The position numbers and the translations under genes are program-made. A stretch of 64,000 bases of DNA from Nocardiopsis changdeensis (GTDB taxonomy: Bacteria; Actinomycetota; Actinomycetes; Streptosporangiales; Streptosporangiaceae): NCBI RefSeq assembly GCF_018316655.1, contig NZ_CP074136.1:1-64000 (forward strand), given 5' to 3'. The notes beneath the pieces are model-generated. The model was not told the origin of the DNA and did not search any database. It saw nothing but the letters and a program-made list of their open reading frames with translations. Positions 39,834-47,341 of the stretch are shown here, in pieces (the first letter of the stretch is position 1; every line of letters starts with the position of its first letter).

Positions 39834-40637
39834 GTGAACCCGAACACCACGAACACCCTGCGCCAGGTGCTCACCGCAGCCCTTGAGGCCGCCGGTCTGC
39901 CCGTCCGGCACATCGACCTGTTCAAGGAGCCCGCCGTCATGGTCGGCGCTCCCGAGACGGGCGTAGTGCTCATCACCGGCCCGCTGGACGAGGCGTGCAC
40001 CGACACCTTGGGGATCACGGCCTGCCGCTACCCGCTGGGGTACGACCCCGCCGACCCGCGCCAGGACCTGCCCGAGGACACGGTCACCGTGTACGCGACC
40101 ACGCCCGGAGACCCCCTGGAGAGGGCCGAGAACCTGGCCTGCCTGGTCGAGGAGGTCACCGCCCAGGTGAGCCCCCCGGCCCCGGTCTCCCCCGCCCAGC
40201 GCAGCGCCGACGCCCGCGCGCTCGCCCGGGCGCTCGGTCTGGCCCCCGGCGAGGACGTGGACTTCCCCCACCTGAACAAGATCGCCTTGAGCGCCTACTG
40301 CCGTGCCGTTGCCTGGTACGGCGAGGACGCCGAACTTCTGGCCGACGACGCCCGCCAGCAGTTCGAGGAGGAGCAGAACGCCCACGACGACGAGGACCAG
40401 GGCGCCGAGCCCGTCGCGAACGCGGTGTTCGTGCGCCGCGCCCGGCAGCAGCTGGGCCGGTCCGGCCGACCCGCCACCGAGCCCGCCGACGCCCACGAGG
40501 CCGAGCGCGTCCGCGCGCTCTACCTGGACATCCTGGCGAGCGCCATGCACGCGCTCCAGGGGCTCGGGAACGACCCGGAGGCGGCCTTTGACGCCCACGA
40601 GCCGTTCGTGGATCTACAGCAGCCGGTGAAGCGCTGA
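39834..40637 (+). CDS. array protein, hypothetical (267 aa)
   Basis: GTG start after GAGGACACC. Residues 1-100 form a mixed domain (LRQVLTAALEAAGLPVRHIDLFKEPAVMVGAPETGVVLITG). Residues 110-260 are helical and acidic with PGEDVDFPHLNKIALSAYCRAVAWYG in the centre. Larger than most array proteins. No catalytic signature recognised. Followed by a perfect 13-bp terminator. Confidence 0.55.
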   Translation: MNPNTTNTLRQVLTAALEAAGLPVRHIDLFKEPAVMVGAPETGVVLITGPLDEACTDTLGITACRYPLGYDPADPRQDLPEDTVTVYATTPGDPLERAENLACLVEEVTAQVSPPAPVSPAQRSADARALARALGLAPGEDVDFPHLNKIALSAYCRAVAWYGEDAELLADDARQQFEEEQNAHDDEDQGAEPVANAVFVRRARQQLGRSGRPATEPADAHEAERVRALYLDILASAMHALQGLGNDPEAAFDAHEPFVDLQQPVKR

Positions 40638-40651
40638 CGCCGACCGTGCCC

Positions 40652-40682
40652 GGGGCCCGCACCGTCCGTCGGTGCGGGCCCC
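40652..40682 (+). terminator. 13-bp hairpin after the 39321 unit
   Basis: GGGGCCCGCACCG and exact complement around TCCGT. The GGAGTCGGCCGACTCGG module follows at 40697. Confidence 0.75.
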
Positions 40683-40696
40683 GCCGCGTTCGCGGT

Positions 40697-40740
40697 GGAG
40701 TCGGCCGACTCGGTCCCCCGGTGGCGCCCTACTCGGGTCC
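40697..40740. repeat. GAGTCGGCCGACTC intergenic repeat (copy 1)
   Basis: GGAGTCGGCCGACTCGG, then GTGGCGCCCTACTCGG. The first part is a 14-bp palindrome. Related copies are at 44095-44138, 46516-46558, 48044-48083 and, degenerate, 48885-48920. Each lies between a terminator and a family-1 promoter. Confidence 0.7.
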
Positions 40741-40790
40741 GGGCGGGGCGCCGCGCCGGGAAGGCCGACGCCGACGCCGACGCCGATCTC

Positions 40791-40925
40791 GTTACCGTTC
40801 CGTGATCCCGAAAGGGGCCGTCCCGGTTTCCCCGCCCCCCCGTGTGGGGTAATATTAAAGCATGCAGTCGGGGAGGGCCCGCTCCCCGCCGCCGGACCGA
40901 CACCCGATCGACCGAAGGAGACACC
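40791..40925 (+). promoter_or_regulatory. family-1 promoter with upstream box (gene 40926)
   Basis: Box GTTACCGTTCCGTGAT (the consensus) at 40791-40806, dyad CCCC-CGTGT-GGGG, core at 40850-40860, leader GGGGAG/CTCCCC, GGACCGACACC. Confidence 0.8.
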
Positions 40926-41369
40926 ATGACCACCACCACCGCAGCCGTTGACCGGTTCCAGCAGGCCCTGGACCTGGTCGCCCGGGAAGGGCTGCTGGCC
41001 GGGTTCTCCACCGCCCGGCTGGAGGCCCTGGCCGACAAGCTCCCCACCGCCCAGTGGACCGAATCGGACCATCTGGCCGTCGGGCTCATCCGCCACGAGT
41101 ACGCCCGCCGGTGCGCGGCCGACGCCCAGCGCATGACCACGGTCCAGATCCTCGGGGCGCTGACCCCCATCGCCGACCTGACCGAGGTCAAGGCCCCCTC
41201 GGTCCACGCGGCGAACCACGTCTACACGGCGGAGCTGACGGCCCGCCACGCGGAGGCCCGCGCCGCGGAACTCGCGTGGTTCCGCTCCGCCACCCGCATC
41301 GAGGACTTCCAGTGCGGCCCCGCCCGCGCGGTCATCGCCGCAGTGATGAGGGCCCACAACTGGTGCTGA
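40926..41369 (+). CDS. array protein, MDST/IADV-motif family member 3
   Basis: 147 aa. Residues 70-85 read MTTVQILGALTPIADL, followed by LTARHAEARAAELAW. It aligns over its length with members 1 (34195) and 2 (37756), including ARxE-ALAD near residue 35. All-helical. First of a two-gene unit. Function unknown. Confidence 0.6.
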   Translation: MTTTTAAVDRFQQALDLVAREGLLAGFSTARLEALADKLPTAQWTESDHLAVGLIRHEYARRCAADAQRMTTVQILGALTPIADLTEVKAPSVHAANHVYTAELTARHAEARAAELAWFRSATRIEDFQCGPARAVIAAVMRAHNWC

Positions 41370-41406
41370 CCCGCCGCCCCGGGCCCGGACGGGCCCGGGG
41401 CGCCCC

Positions 41407-41473
41407 CCGGGGCGGGGGTCCCCACCCCCCGCCCCACCCGACACCGCACACACGCACACCAGATGAGGACACC
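41407..41473 (+). promoter_or_regulatory. family-3 intercistronic leader (copy 4)
   Basis: Hairpin GGGGCGGGGG-TCCCCA-CCCCCCGCCCC, CCCGACACCGCACACACG, then AGATGAGGACACC. It matches copy 2 almost base for base over 60 nt. Confidence 0.7.
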
Positions 41474-42187
41474 GTGAACGACACCGCCCAGACCATCGAC
41501 GTCCCCGAACGCGTGGCCACCGGCCGCGCACTCATCGAGGGGACCGACACCCACCGCCCCCGGTTCGACCGCTACACGCAGGCCGTCGGCCGCGCCATGC
41601 TCGGCGTCCCGGACCAGGTGTGGCGCGACGCCGTCGCCCTGCTGGAGGCCCAGCAACTGGAGTTCATCAGCGGCACCCTGACCCACCCCTACAGCGTCGA
41701 GGCCCTGGCCGGAGCCCAGGCCCCCGCCGAGCACCTGGACGCCGTCCGGGCGATCCTGGCCGACACCGAGGACGCCGAGCCCGACGCCGTCGCCCGGGCC
41801 CTGGCCGACGTGCTCCACGCGGCCGAGGCGGACGGGTACGACCCCGAGGACCTGTACACGCCCCGGAGCACCACCCGCATGCAGCTCAGCCGCGCCGGAG
41901 AGGCCATGGACCTGACCCCGCTGTGCGAGATCGGCGACCAGCTCACGGCCGCCGGATGGGGGGTGGCCGCCGACGCCGCCGACCCCCACGCCAACCCATA
42001 CAGCGTGGTGGTCGAGCAGCTCCCCGAGACCGGCCGGGCGATCATCCGTGACCTGTACGCCAGCGACCCCGTGACGGCCGAGGTCACCGCCAAGTATCTC
42101 GCCGAGGTCCTGACCAGGCTCGGCCACCAGGTCGAGCGCGTGGACGCCGGATGGGACGGGTTCGCCGTCACCGTCATCGTGCGCTGA
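41474..42187 (+). CDS. array protein, hypothetical (237 aa)
   Basis: GTG start. Helical first half (ERVATGRALIEGTD, YTQAVGRAMLGVPDQVWRDAVALLEAQ), an acidic stretch, and a C-terminal strand-helix part (GRAIIRDLYASDPVTAEVTAKYLAEVLTRLGHQVERVDAGW...AVTVIVR). No family recognised. A hairpin with ATCGCCGATCACCC/GGGGTGACCGGCGA arms follows at about 42220-42255. Confidence 0.55.
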   Translation: MNDTAQTIDVPERVATGRALIEGTDTHRPRFDRYTQAVGRAMLGVPDQVWRDAVALLEAQQLEFISGTLTHPYSVEALAGAQAPAEHLDAVRAILADTEDAEPDAVARALADVLHAAEADGYDPEDLYTPRSTTRMQLSRAGEAMDLTPLCEIGDQLTAAGWGVAADAADPHANPYSVVVEQLPETGRAIIRDLYASDPVTAEVTAKYLAEVLTRLGHQVERVDAGWDGFAVTVIVR

Positions 42188-42365
42188 CCCCTGGGGCCCG
42201 CAGCCCCGCCGCACCGGTCGCCGGTCACCCCGACAGGGTGATCGGCGATCTCGTTTCACCGAAGAAGGGGGGTCGCCGGCGCCCTGTGGCCGGCGTGGGT
42301 GGCGTGCCGGCCACGCCCGGTGCCGACACGCGCGGGTTGCTGTGCTGTGGCTCGGGCCCGGCAGG

Positions 42366-42770
42366 TCAGGGAAGAGCGTCGATCTCTAGCGCGCCGTCGA
42401 GCGCCAGCAGCGGCCCCGGTTCGGAGGTGACCACCGGCCAGGCCCGCACACGCGAGGTCAGGGCCACCTGCGCAGCCGAGGTGACATCACCGGTCGGGCG
42501 TTGGCGGGCCCGCGCCAGCAGGTCACCGGCGCGCGCGGCGACCTCGAAGGTCAGTTCCACCACCACGACGGGCGCCAGGCGCACGAGTTCATCCAGCGCC
42601 GCGCGGCCGCTCTCGGAGAGCCGCCCGCGCGCGGCCACCAGCGCGGCCGCGGGCACGGCCAGGACCAGCCCGCCCGAGCGCACCGCAGCGCCGACCAGCG
42701 CCCGCACGTACACCCGGCCCGTGCCGTAGTCCACCAGCGCCGAGACGTCCAGGACGCGGCCCCCGATCAC
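42366..42770 (-). CDS. PIN-domain ribonuclease, VapC-type toxin
   Basis: 134 aa, ATG overlapping the stop of the upstream gene. The start VLDVSALVDYGTG has the first catalytic Asp of PIN nucleases; LDELVRLAPVVVVELTFEVAARAGDL and DVTSAAQVALTSRVRAWPVVTSE supply the later acidic region and the final strand. VapC toxins cleave tRNA or mRNA until bound by the antitoxin. It is encoded against the array direction. Confidence 0.7.
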   Translation of the reverse strand: MIGGRVLDVSALVDYGTGRVYVRALVGAAVRSGGLVLAVPAAALVAARGRLSESGRAALDELVRLAPVVVVELTFEVAARAGDLLARARQRPTGDVTSAAQVALTSRVRAWPVVTSEPGPLLALDGALEIDALP

Positions 42771-43018
42771 CGAGCGGACGTCTCTAGCCCCAGGCGAGCC
42801 ATCATCTCGGAGATCTCGGCGTCCAGACCCCAGGAGTCGACCACCCGCGCCGACGCCTCAGGCGACAGCGTGCCCCGCTGTTCGGCGGCATCCAGCGCCG
42901 CAGCGTCCCCCGCAGGGTCGAGCGCCGACAGCGCCAGGTCGGCAGCCGAAGGGGGCACCTCCCCCGCTTCCAGGCGCAGGCGCAGTTCCTCGCGCGGATC
43001 ACCGTGTGCGTCAGCCAT
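42767..43018 (-). CDS. putative antitoxin of the PIN toxin
   Basis: 83 aa from the ATG at 43018. Acidic and helical (REELRLRLEAGEVPPSAADLALSALD ... AEISEMMARLGLE), as expected for a small antitoxin, and translationally coupled to the toxin. TACACT lies seven bases before the ATG, so the transcript is probably leaderless. No DNA-binding head is obvious. A longer frame upstream has no ribosome site. Confidence 0.6.
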   Translation of the reverse strand: MADAHGDPREELRLRLEAGEVPPSAADLALSALDPAGDAAALDAAEQRGTLSPEASARVVDSWGLDAEISEMMARLGLETSAR

Positions 43019-43202
43019 GCGCCCAGTGTAGGAGCCCGTCGCCGACCGCACCAGGAATCCGCCGAAGGAGGCCCGAGCCCCCGGCGCGCGAGCCCCCGCA
43101 ACCGGGCGCCGCAGTGAGCGACTCGGCCGCACGGCGACACCGCCCCGAGCCCGAGGCGCCCCCGGGCGCCGTCCCGGGAAAGCCGAGGCCAACCCCCATT
43201 GT

Positions 43203-43337
43203 GTTACCGATCCGTGACTTGCAGAGGAGGCGTTTCCGGGTTCGCCGCCCCCTGCGTGGGGTAATATTAAAGCAGGCGGTCAGGGAGGGCCCACTCCCAC
43301 CGCCGGACCGACACCCGATCGACCGAAAGGCACGACA
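43203..43337 (+). promoter_or_regulatory. family-1 promoter with upstream box (gene 43338)
   Basis: Box GTTACCGATCCGTGAC at 43203-43218, dyad CCCC-TGCGT-GGGG, core at 43262-43272, leader GGGAG/CTCCC, GGACCGACACC. The remainder of the 319-bp gap holds the antitoxin promoter on the other strand. Confidence 0.8.
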
Positions 43338-43544
43338 GTGAACACCGAAACCCTGCGCCACGCCACCGCCCGGACCATCGCCGCCGGGTTCCTGGCCGCC
43401 ACCGAGGGCCGCCACGACCAGGCGCGCGCGCACGCCGACGGCGCCCTTCTGGGGCTGGTCAACCTCAGCGCCCAGGGCGTGCAGGTCCGGGGCCTGGTCG
43501 AGCGCGTCGCCCGACTGGACGAGCGCCTCACCGACCAGGGCTGA
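43338..43544 (+). CDS. small helical array protein
   Basis: 68 aa, GTG with GAAAGGC upstream. Two helices (TLRHATARTIAAGFLAATEG, LVNLSAQGVQVRGLVERVARLDERL). First of a two-gene unit. Not recognised. Confidence 0.5.
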   Translation: MNTETLRHATARTIAAGFLAATEGRHDQARAHADGALLGLVNLSAQGVQVRGLVERVARLDERLTDQG

Positions 43545-43589
43545 CGCCCACCCCCGGGGGCGCGGCCGAACCCCGCGCCCCCGGGGCCC

Positions 43590-43746
43590 AGGCACGAAAA
43601 AGGCGTCCGGCCACTTCCCGCAAGCGGGTGCCCAGGCCGGACGCCGGACCGACACCGTCAACCGAAAGGCCGACAGCATCACGCACAGCATACCCCCACC
43701 CCGTGCGCGATGCCCAACCGAGACCGCACCACCGGAAGGCATCACC
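43590..43746 (+). promoter_or_regulatory. variant leader with a different hairpin but the same GGACCGACACC motif
   Basis: A perfect 10-bp stem GCGTCCGGCC/GGCCGGACGC (about 43597-43642) encloses CCGC/GCGG. Directly after it comes CGGACCGACACCGTC and AACCGAAAGG, exactly as in family-1 leaders, although no TAATATT core exists here. A further 60 bases separate this from the GTG start. Confidence 0.6.
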
Positions 43747-44034
43747 GTGACGATCACGATCACCCCCCAGGACCGCCGCATCTGCGCCGCACTGCGCGCC
43801 GCAGCCTTGGACGAGGCCGAGGACCACTTGAGGTACGACCCCCGCGTTCCCGCCATGTCCGACGAGGAGCTGAAAGAGGCACTCATCCACCACGCAGCGG
43901 CGATCATCGCCCGTGACCTGTGCTTCCTGGCAGCGCTGGACCCCGAGCGCGCCCGGCGCTCCCGGCAGGTGATCCGAGCCCTGACCGCCGAAGCCCGCGC
44001 CCGAGACCACCGGACCGCCGCACCGGAGGTCTGA
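43747..44034 (+). CDS. small helical array protein
   Basis: 95 aa, GTG with GGAAGG upstream. DRRICAALRAAALDEAEDHL, MSDEELKEALIHHAAAIIARDLCFLAAL and a basic end. The MSDEELKEAL stretch faintly recalls the MDST/IADV motif of the paralogous family. A 14-bp terminator follows. Confidence 0.5.
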   Translation: MTITITPQDRRICAALRAAALDEAEDHLRYDPRVPAMSDEELKEALIHHAAAIIARDLCFLAALDPERARRSRQVIRALTAEARARDHRTAAPEV

Positions 44035-44046
44035 CCTTGCCCCGAG

Positions 44047-44078
44047 GGGCCCCGCGCCGGACCGCCGGTGCGGGGCCC
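44047..44078 (+). terminator. 14-bp hairpin after the 43338 unit
   Basis: GGGCCCCGCGCCGG and CCGGTGCGGGGCCC around ACCG; one G-T wobble. The GAGTCGGCCGACTC repeat (copy 2) follows at 44095-44138 in the form GGAGTCGGTCGACTCGG. Confidence 0.75.
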
Positions 44079-44218
44079 TGCCCGTGTTCGCGCTGGAGTC
44101 GGTCGACTCGGCCACCGAGTGGCGCCCTACTCGGAGCCGAGTGCAGCCCGCGGAGCCGGAGGAGGCCGGCGCGCAGGAGGCTACCGGCGCCGGCCCCCAC
44201 CGGAGAACCTCCGATCTC

Positions 44219-44354
44219 GTTGCCGGTTCGTGATCTCGAAGGGGGCCGTTCCCGGTTCTCCCGCCCCCCATGTGGGGTAATATTAAAGCAAGCAGTCGGG
44301 GAGGGTCCACTCCCCACCGCCGGACCGACACCGCACCAACCGAAAGGACCTGCG
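44219..44354 (+). promoter_or_regulatory. family-1 promoter with upstream box (gene 44355)
   Basis: Box GTTGCCGGTTCGTGAT at 44219-44234, dyad CCCC-ATGT-GGGG, core at 44278-44288, leader GGGGAG/CTCCCC, GGACCGACACC. Together with the terminator and the repeat at 44095 it fills the 320-bp gap. Confidence 0.8.
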
Positions 44355-44660
44355 ATGAGCGCCCCCAGCCCCTTCACCACCACCTACGAGGGTCGCACCT
44401 GGACCGTGGACGTCGCCGAGGCGACCGCGGAACACGTTGTCCTCCGAGCCCGCAGCGGAGACGACACCCGATACCAGGCGATCGGGTACAGCGAGAACCC
44501 GCACTACCAGGGCATGATCTCGTGGAAGTTCGGCGAGGAGCGCACGAGCACGGACGCCGCCCGCGCCGACCTGTCCGACGGGCGCACGACCACCGCCATG
44601 CCCGGCGGGAAACTTGAGGTTCTCTTGCGCGCGGTGATCCTCGCGACACGCGCGGCTTGA
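44355..44660 (+). CDS. array protein, strand-rich
   Basis: 101 aa. FTTTYEGRTWTVDVAEATAEHVVLRARSGDDTRYQAIGY suggests a small beta fold, followed by a helix (PGGKLEVLLRAVILATRAA). Unlike most array proteins it is not helical. No family recognised. No clear terminator before the next promoter. Confidence 0.55.
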   Translation: MSAPSPFTTTYEGRTWTVDVAEATAEHVVLRARSGDDTRYQAIGYSENPHYQGMISWKFGEERTSTDAARADLSDGRTTTAMPGGKLEVLLRAVILATRAA

Positions 44661-44737
44661 ACCGCTCCCCCCTGGGGCGCCGCACCCGCAGGCGCTCCGG
44701 GGCCCGCAGCGGAAAGGCCAAGGTCAGCCCCGATCCC

Positions 44738-44873
44738 GTTACCATTCCGTAACCATGAAAAGCCCCGCAAGGGGTTCTCTCGCCCCCTGTGTGGGGTATT
44801 ATTAAAGCAAGCGGTCGGGGGGAGTCCACTCCCCACCGCAGGACCGATGCCGGATCGACCGAAAGGCACGACA
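44738..44873 (+). promoter_or_regulatory. family-1 promoter with upstream box (gene 44874)
   Basis: Box GTTACCATTCCGTAAC at 44738-44753, here a perfect dyad GTTAC-N6-GTAAC; dyad CCCC-TGTGT-GGGG; core TATTATTAAAG at 44797-44807; leader with GGGGG/CCCC; GGACCGATGCC. Confidence 0.8.
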
Positions 44874-45392
44874 GTGACCACCGAGAAGTACCGGATGTAC
44901 ACGCCCGACATGGACGAAGCCCGCTCCATCGCCGCCGACTGGCACGGAGGCCAGGCCAGCGCGCTCTACTCCTTCGCCAGCAGCGGCCGGGTCACCGACC
45001 CCGACCGCCTGCGCGCCGAGATCAACGAATGCCGACGCCACGCCGGAGAGCAGGAGCGCGCCAGGCTCGGAGCCCTGCTGCGCGCCATCGAACACCAGCA
45101 CTACGAGCAGAGTCGGGAACTCGCCCGCCAGCTCTGCCACGTCGAGCCCCTCCCGGCCCGCAGCGTCCGCCACACCGAGCCCGGCGTCATGGACGCCGAC
45201 AAGGCCCGCGTGCGCTCCGACCTGGAGCGCGCGCAGGCCATGGAGTTTCGCGCCTACGCCGGATTCCTGATCGGCTACGGCCGCGTTCTGGACACCCTGG
45301 CCAGCGCCTACCGGGACCCCGAGATGGCACGGCGCGTCCTCCAGCGCCACGTTGACCAGGTCCTCACCCAGATCAACGAGGACCAGGACTGA
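44874..45392 (+). CDS. helical array protein
   Basis: 172 aa from GTG 44874 with GAAAGGC upstream (an ATG at 44847 lies inside the leader motif). Long helices: MDEARSIAADWHGGQASALYSF, DRLRAEINECRRHAGEQERARLGALLRAIEHQHYEQSRELARQL, and DLERAQAMEFRAYAGFLIGYGRVLDTLASAY. Possibly a helical bundle. Not recognised. Confidence 0.55.
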   Translation: MTTEKYRMYTPDMDEARSIAADWHGGQASALYSFASSGRVTDPDRLRAEINECRRHAGEQERARLGALLRAIEHQHYEQSRELARQLCHVEPLPARSVRHTEPGVMDADKARVRSDLERAQAMEFRAYAGFLIGYGRVLDTLASAYRDPEMARRVLQRHVDQVLTQINEDQD

Positions 45393-45480
45393 CCGCGTGG
45401 CCCCGCCCCCGGGCGGGGCCCTGGCCCCGGGCCCGCGCCGTCCCGCGCGGGCCCTTCGGCGTCCGCGCAGCAGCAACCGC

Positions 45481-45618
45481 AGGAGGCCGGCCGGACCGGT
45501 CCCCCGTTGCCGGCGGCCCGCCACAGCCCCCAGGGTCGTTATCATTCCGTGACCAGAAAAGGCCCCGCAAAGGGCTCCCCCGCCCCTTGTGTGGGGTAAT
45601 ATTAAAGCAAGCGGTCGG
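45481..45618 (+). repeat. 138-bp near-perfect duplication, copy 1 (copy 2 at 46601-46738)
   Basis: From AGGAGGCCGGCCGGACCGGT through the upstream box, promoter core and the first leader bases, the two copies differ at only about three positions (for example GTGGGG versus GTGAGG and GCGGTC versus GAGGTC). Offset is exactly 1120 bp. This is a recent copying event of a whole promoter module, with a different gene behind each copy. Confidence 0.85.
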
Positions 45619-45674
45619 GAAGAGCCCAGTCCCCACCGCCGGACCGACACCGGATCGACCGAAAGGCACGCGCG
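45538..45674 (+). promoter_or_regulatory. family-1 promoter with upstream box (gene 45675)
   Basis: Box GTTATCATTCCGTGAC at 45538-45553, dyad CCCC-TTGTGT-GGGG, core at 45597-45607, leader with a weaker stem (GGGAAG against GTCCCC), GGACCGACACC. Confidence 0.8.
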
Positions 45675-45875
45675 ATGTTCGCCACCGAGCCCCTGACCAA
45701 GATGCTCCGCACCGCCGACAGCTGGGACCTCGGCAACAAGACCGGCGTCCGCAACAACCGTCGCGGCGTGAGCATGCGGGGGGTCAAGAAGGACTACCAC
45801 CGCGCCACCCGCCGCGCCCTGCGCACCCAGAACACCGCCGAACTCGCCGACTACCTCACCCACGGCGCCTACTAG
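45675..45875 (+). CDS. small basic array protein
   Basis: 66 aa, very basic (KTGVRNNRRGVSMRGVKKDYHRATRRALRTQ), unlike the mostly acidic array proteins. It may bind nucleic acid. First of a two-gene unit. A 13-bp hairpin GGGTCGCCGCCCC/GGGGCGGCGACCC (45882-45911) follows. Confidence 0.55.
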   Translation: MFATEPLTKMLRTADSWDLGNKTGVRNNRRGVSMRGVKKDYHRATRRALRTQNTAELADYLTHGAY

Positions 45876-45881
45876 CCCCCA

Positions 45882-45911
45882 GGGTCGCCGCCCCGGGCGG
45901 GGCGGCGACCC
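45882..45911 (+). terminator. 13-bp hairpin between 45675 and 45982
   Basis: Perfect arms around GGGC. It is followed not by a promoter core but by GGGGAG-CCCA-CCCC and CCGGACCGACACCC, a promoterless leader of the family-1 kind, before the GTG at 45982. Confidence 0.65.
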
Positions 45912-45981
45912 GCACCCCAACACGCGGCCCGGGGAGCCCACCCCGACGCCGGACCGACACCCAGCACACGGAAGGCCCGCA

Positions 45982-46437
45982 GTGAACATCATCGACACCC
46001 GGATTCCCGGAATCGTGGCGCGCTCCACCAGCGCCGACGCAGTCGCGGCCCGCCGCTTTTTGGCCGTCGACCAGGCCCACGGGCGCGCCGAGGCGATGAA
46101 CACCCACAGCGCAGCCCGCCTCATCCGCCGGTTCCGTCTCCGCCACTGCATCGGACAGGTGGCGCGCGCGATCATCGCCGCACACACCCCCGAGCGCCCC
46201 TATGACGTGTGGTACGCGCAGGCCCGAGAGCGCGCCTACGCCGCAGAGCGCAGCGGCGAACTCACCGCCGAGGAGACCCGGCAGCGACTGGCCCGGATCA
46301 GGAACCGCCGCAACGAGCGCCACGCCGAATGGGTGGCCATGGACGCGCGCGAGGCCCGCGCCGACTACCGCGCACTCGACCACGCCGGACGCGTCACCGC
46401 GCGCCTGCGCTTCCGAGCCGACCGCCCCCGCACGTGA
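45982..46437 (+). CDS. basic helical array protein
   Basis: 151 aa, GTG with GGAAGG upstream. Arg-rich throughout (SAARLIRRFRLRHCIGQVARAIIAAH; RQRLARIRNRRNERHAEW; VTARLRFRADRPRT). With the preceding small basic protein it forms a basic pair in an otherwise acidic array. Not recognised. Confidence 0.55.
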   Translation: MNIIDTRIPGIVARSTSADAVAARRFLAVDQAHGRAEAMNTHSAARLIRRFRLRHCIGQVARAIIAAHTPERPYDVWYAQARERAYAAERSGELTAEETRQRLARIRNRRNERHAEWVAMDAREARADYRALDHAGRVTARLRFRADRPRT

Positions 46438-46477
46438 GCGCCCCGGGGCCCGGACCGCACCGGGCCCCAGCCGCCCC

Positions 46478-46510
46478 GGGGCCCGTGCCGAGCGACTCGG
46501 CACGGGCCCC
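46478..46510 (+). terminator. 14-bp hairpin with GCGAC loop
   Basis: GGGGCCCGTGCCGA and exact complement. The same hairpin recurs at 48838-48868 and 49501-49533. GAGTCGGCCGACTC repeat copy 3 follows at 46516-46558. Confidence 0.8.
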
Positions 46511-46657
46511 GCGGCGGAGTCGGCCGACTCGGTCGCTGAGTGGCGCCCCACTCGGTCCGGAGTCACCCCCGGGCCCGCGCCCAGGAGCCCGCGCAGCCGC
46601 AGGAGGCCGGCCGGACCGGTCCCCCGTTGCCGGCGGCCCGCCACAGCCCCCAGGGTC

Positions 46658-46788
46658 GTTATCATTCCGTGACCAGAAAAGGCCCCGCAAAGGGCTCCCC
46701 CGCCCCTTGTGTGAGGTAATATTAAAGCAAGAGGTCGGGGGAGCCCACCCCCACCGGACCGACACCCGATCAACCGGAAGGACGCGAC
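46658..46788 (+). promoter_or_regulatory. family-1 promoter with upstream box (gene 46789)
   Basis: Box GTTATCATTCCGTGAC at 46658-46673, core at 46717-46727 preceded by GTGAGG instead of GTGGGG, which breaks the dyad. Leader GGGGG/CCCCC, GGACCGACACC; core to start 72 nt. It lies in copy 2 of the 138-bp duplication (46601-46738); the gap is 351 bp in all. Confidence 0.8.
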
Positions 46789-47223
46789 ATGACCGCCCAG
46801 ACCACCACCACCCTCCGCGCCGAGTTCGGCCGCACCACGTGGGCCGAGGCCGGGCGACACGGCGTCCGGGTCCACCTGGCCGGTTGGCTGGGCAAGCGCA
46901 CCTTGTGCGGCCGCCGGGTCGCCCAGAGCCACTACCCGACCATGGAGCACCGCCCCCAGGGCGAGGACTGCAAGGCATGCTTGCGCGTCTGGACCGCCGC
47001 CGCGCCGGGCGCCACGTTCGAGCCCAGCGGCCCCACCCGTGGCCAGCTGCGCGCCGCCAAGGCCACGATGCGCCGCGCCGCTGACCGGTTGGAGCAGACG
47101 CCCCCCGAGCGCGTGGACGAGGCCAGTGGTCTGCCTGTCAGCCCCCTTGTGTTCACCCGGTGGCGTCAGGACATCCAGAACCTGCGCCGAGAGGCCGACC
47201 GCCTCACTCTGGCCGACCTGTAG
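46789..47223 (+). CDS. array protein with Cys motif
   Basis: 144 aa. GVRVHLAGWLGKRTLCGRRVAQSHYP and EDCKACLRVWTAA provide Cys at three positions, with His nearby, suggesting one zinc site in the first half (residues 38-70). The second half is helical and charged. Domain unrecognised. Confidence 0.55.
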   Translation: MTAQTTTTLRAEFGRTTWAEAGRHGVRVHLAGWLGKRTLCGRRVAQSHYPTMEHRPQGEDCKACLRVWTAAAPGATFEPSGPTRGQLRAAKATMRRAADRLEQTPPERVDEASGLPVSPLVFTRWRQDIQNLRREADRLTLADL

Positions 47224-47341
47224 GCCGCTGGTGGGGGCGGCGATCCCGCCCCCACTGGCCGCACCGATGCAGCGCAGGCCACGCCGAGCGACCGGGTGTG
47301 CCCCTGCTGCCTCTCCGCTCAAGCAAACGGTCGGGGGTCTC

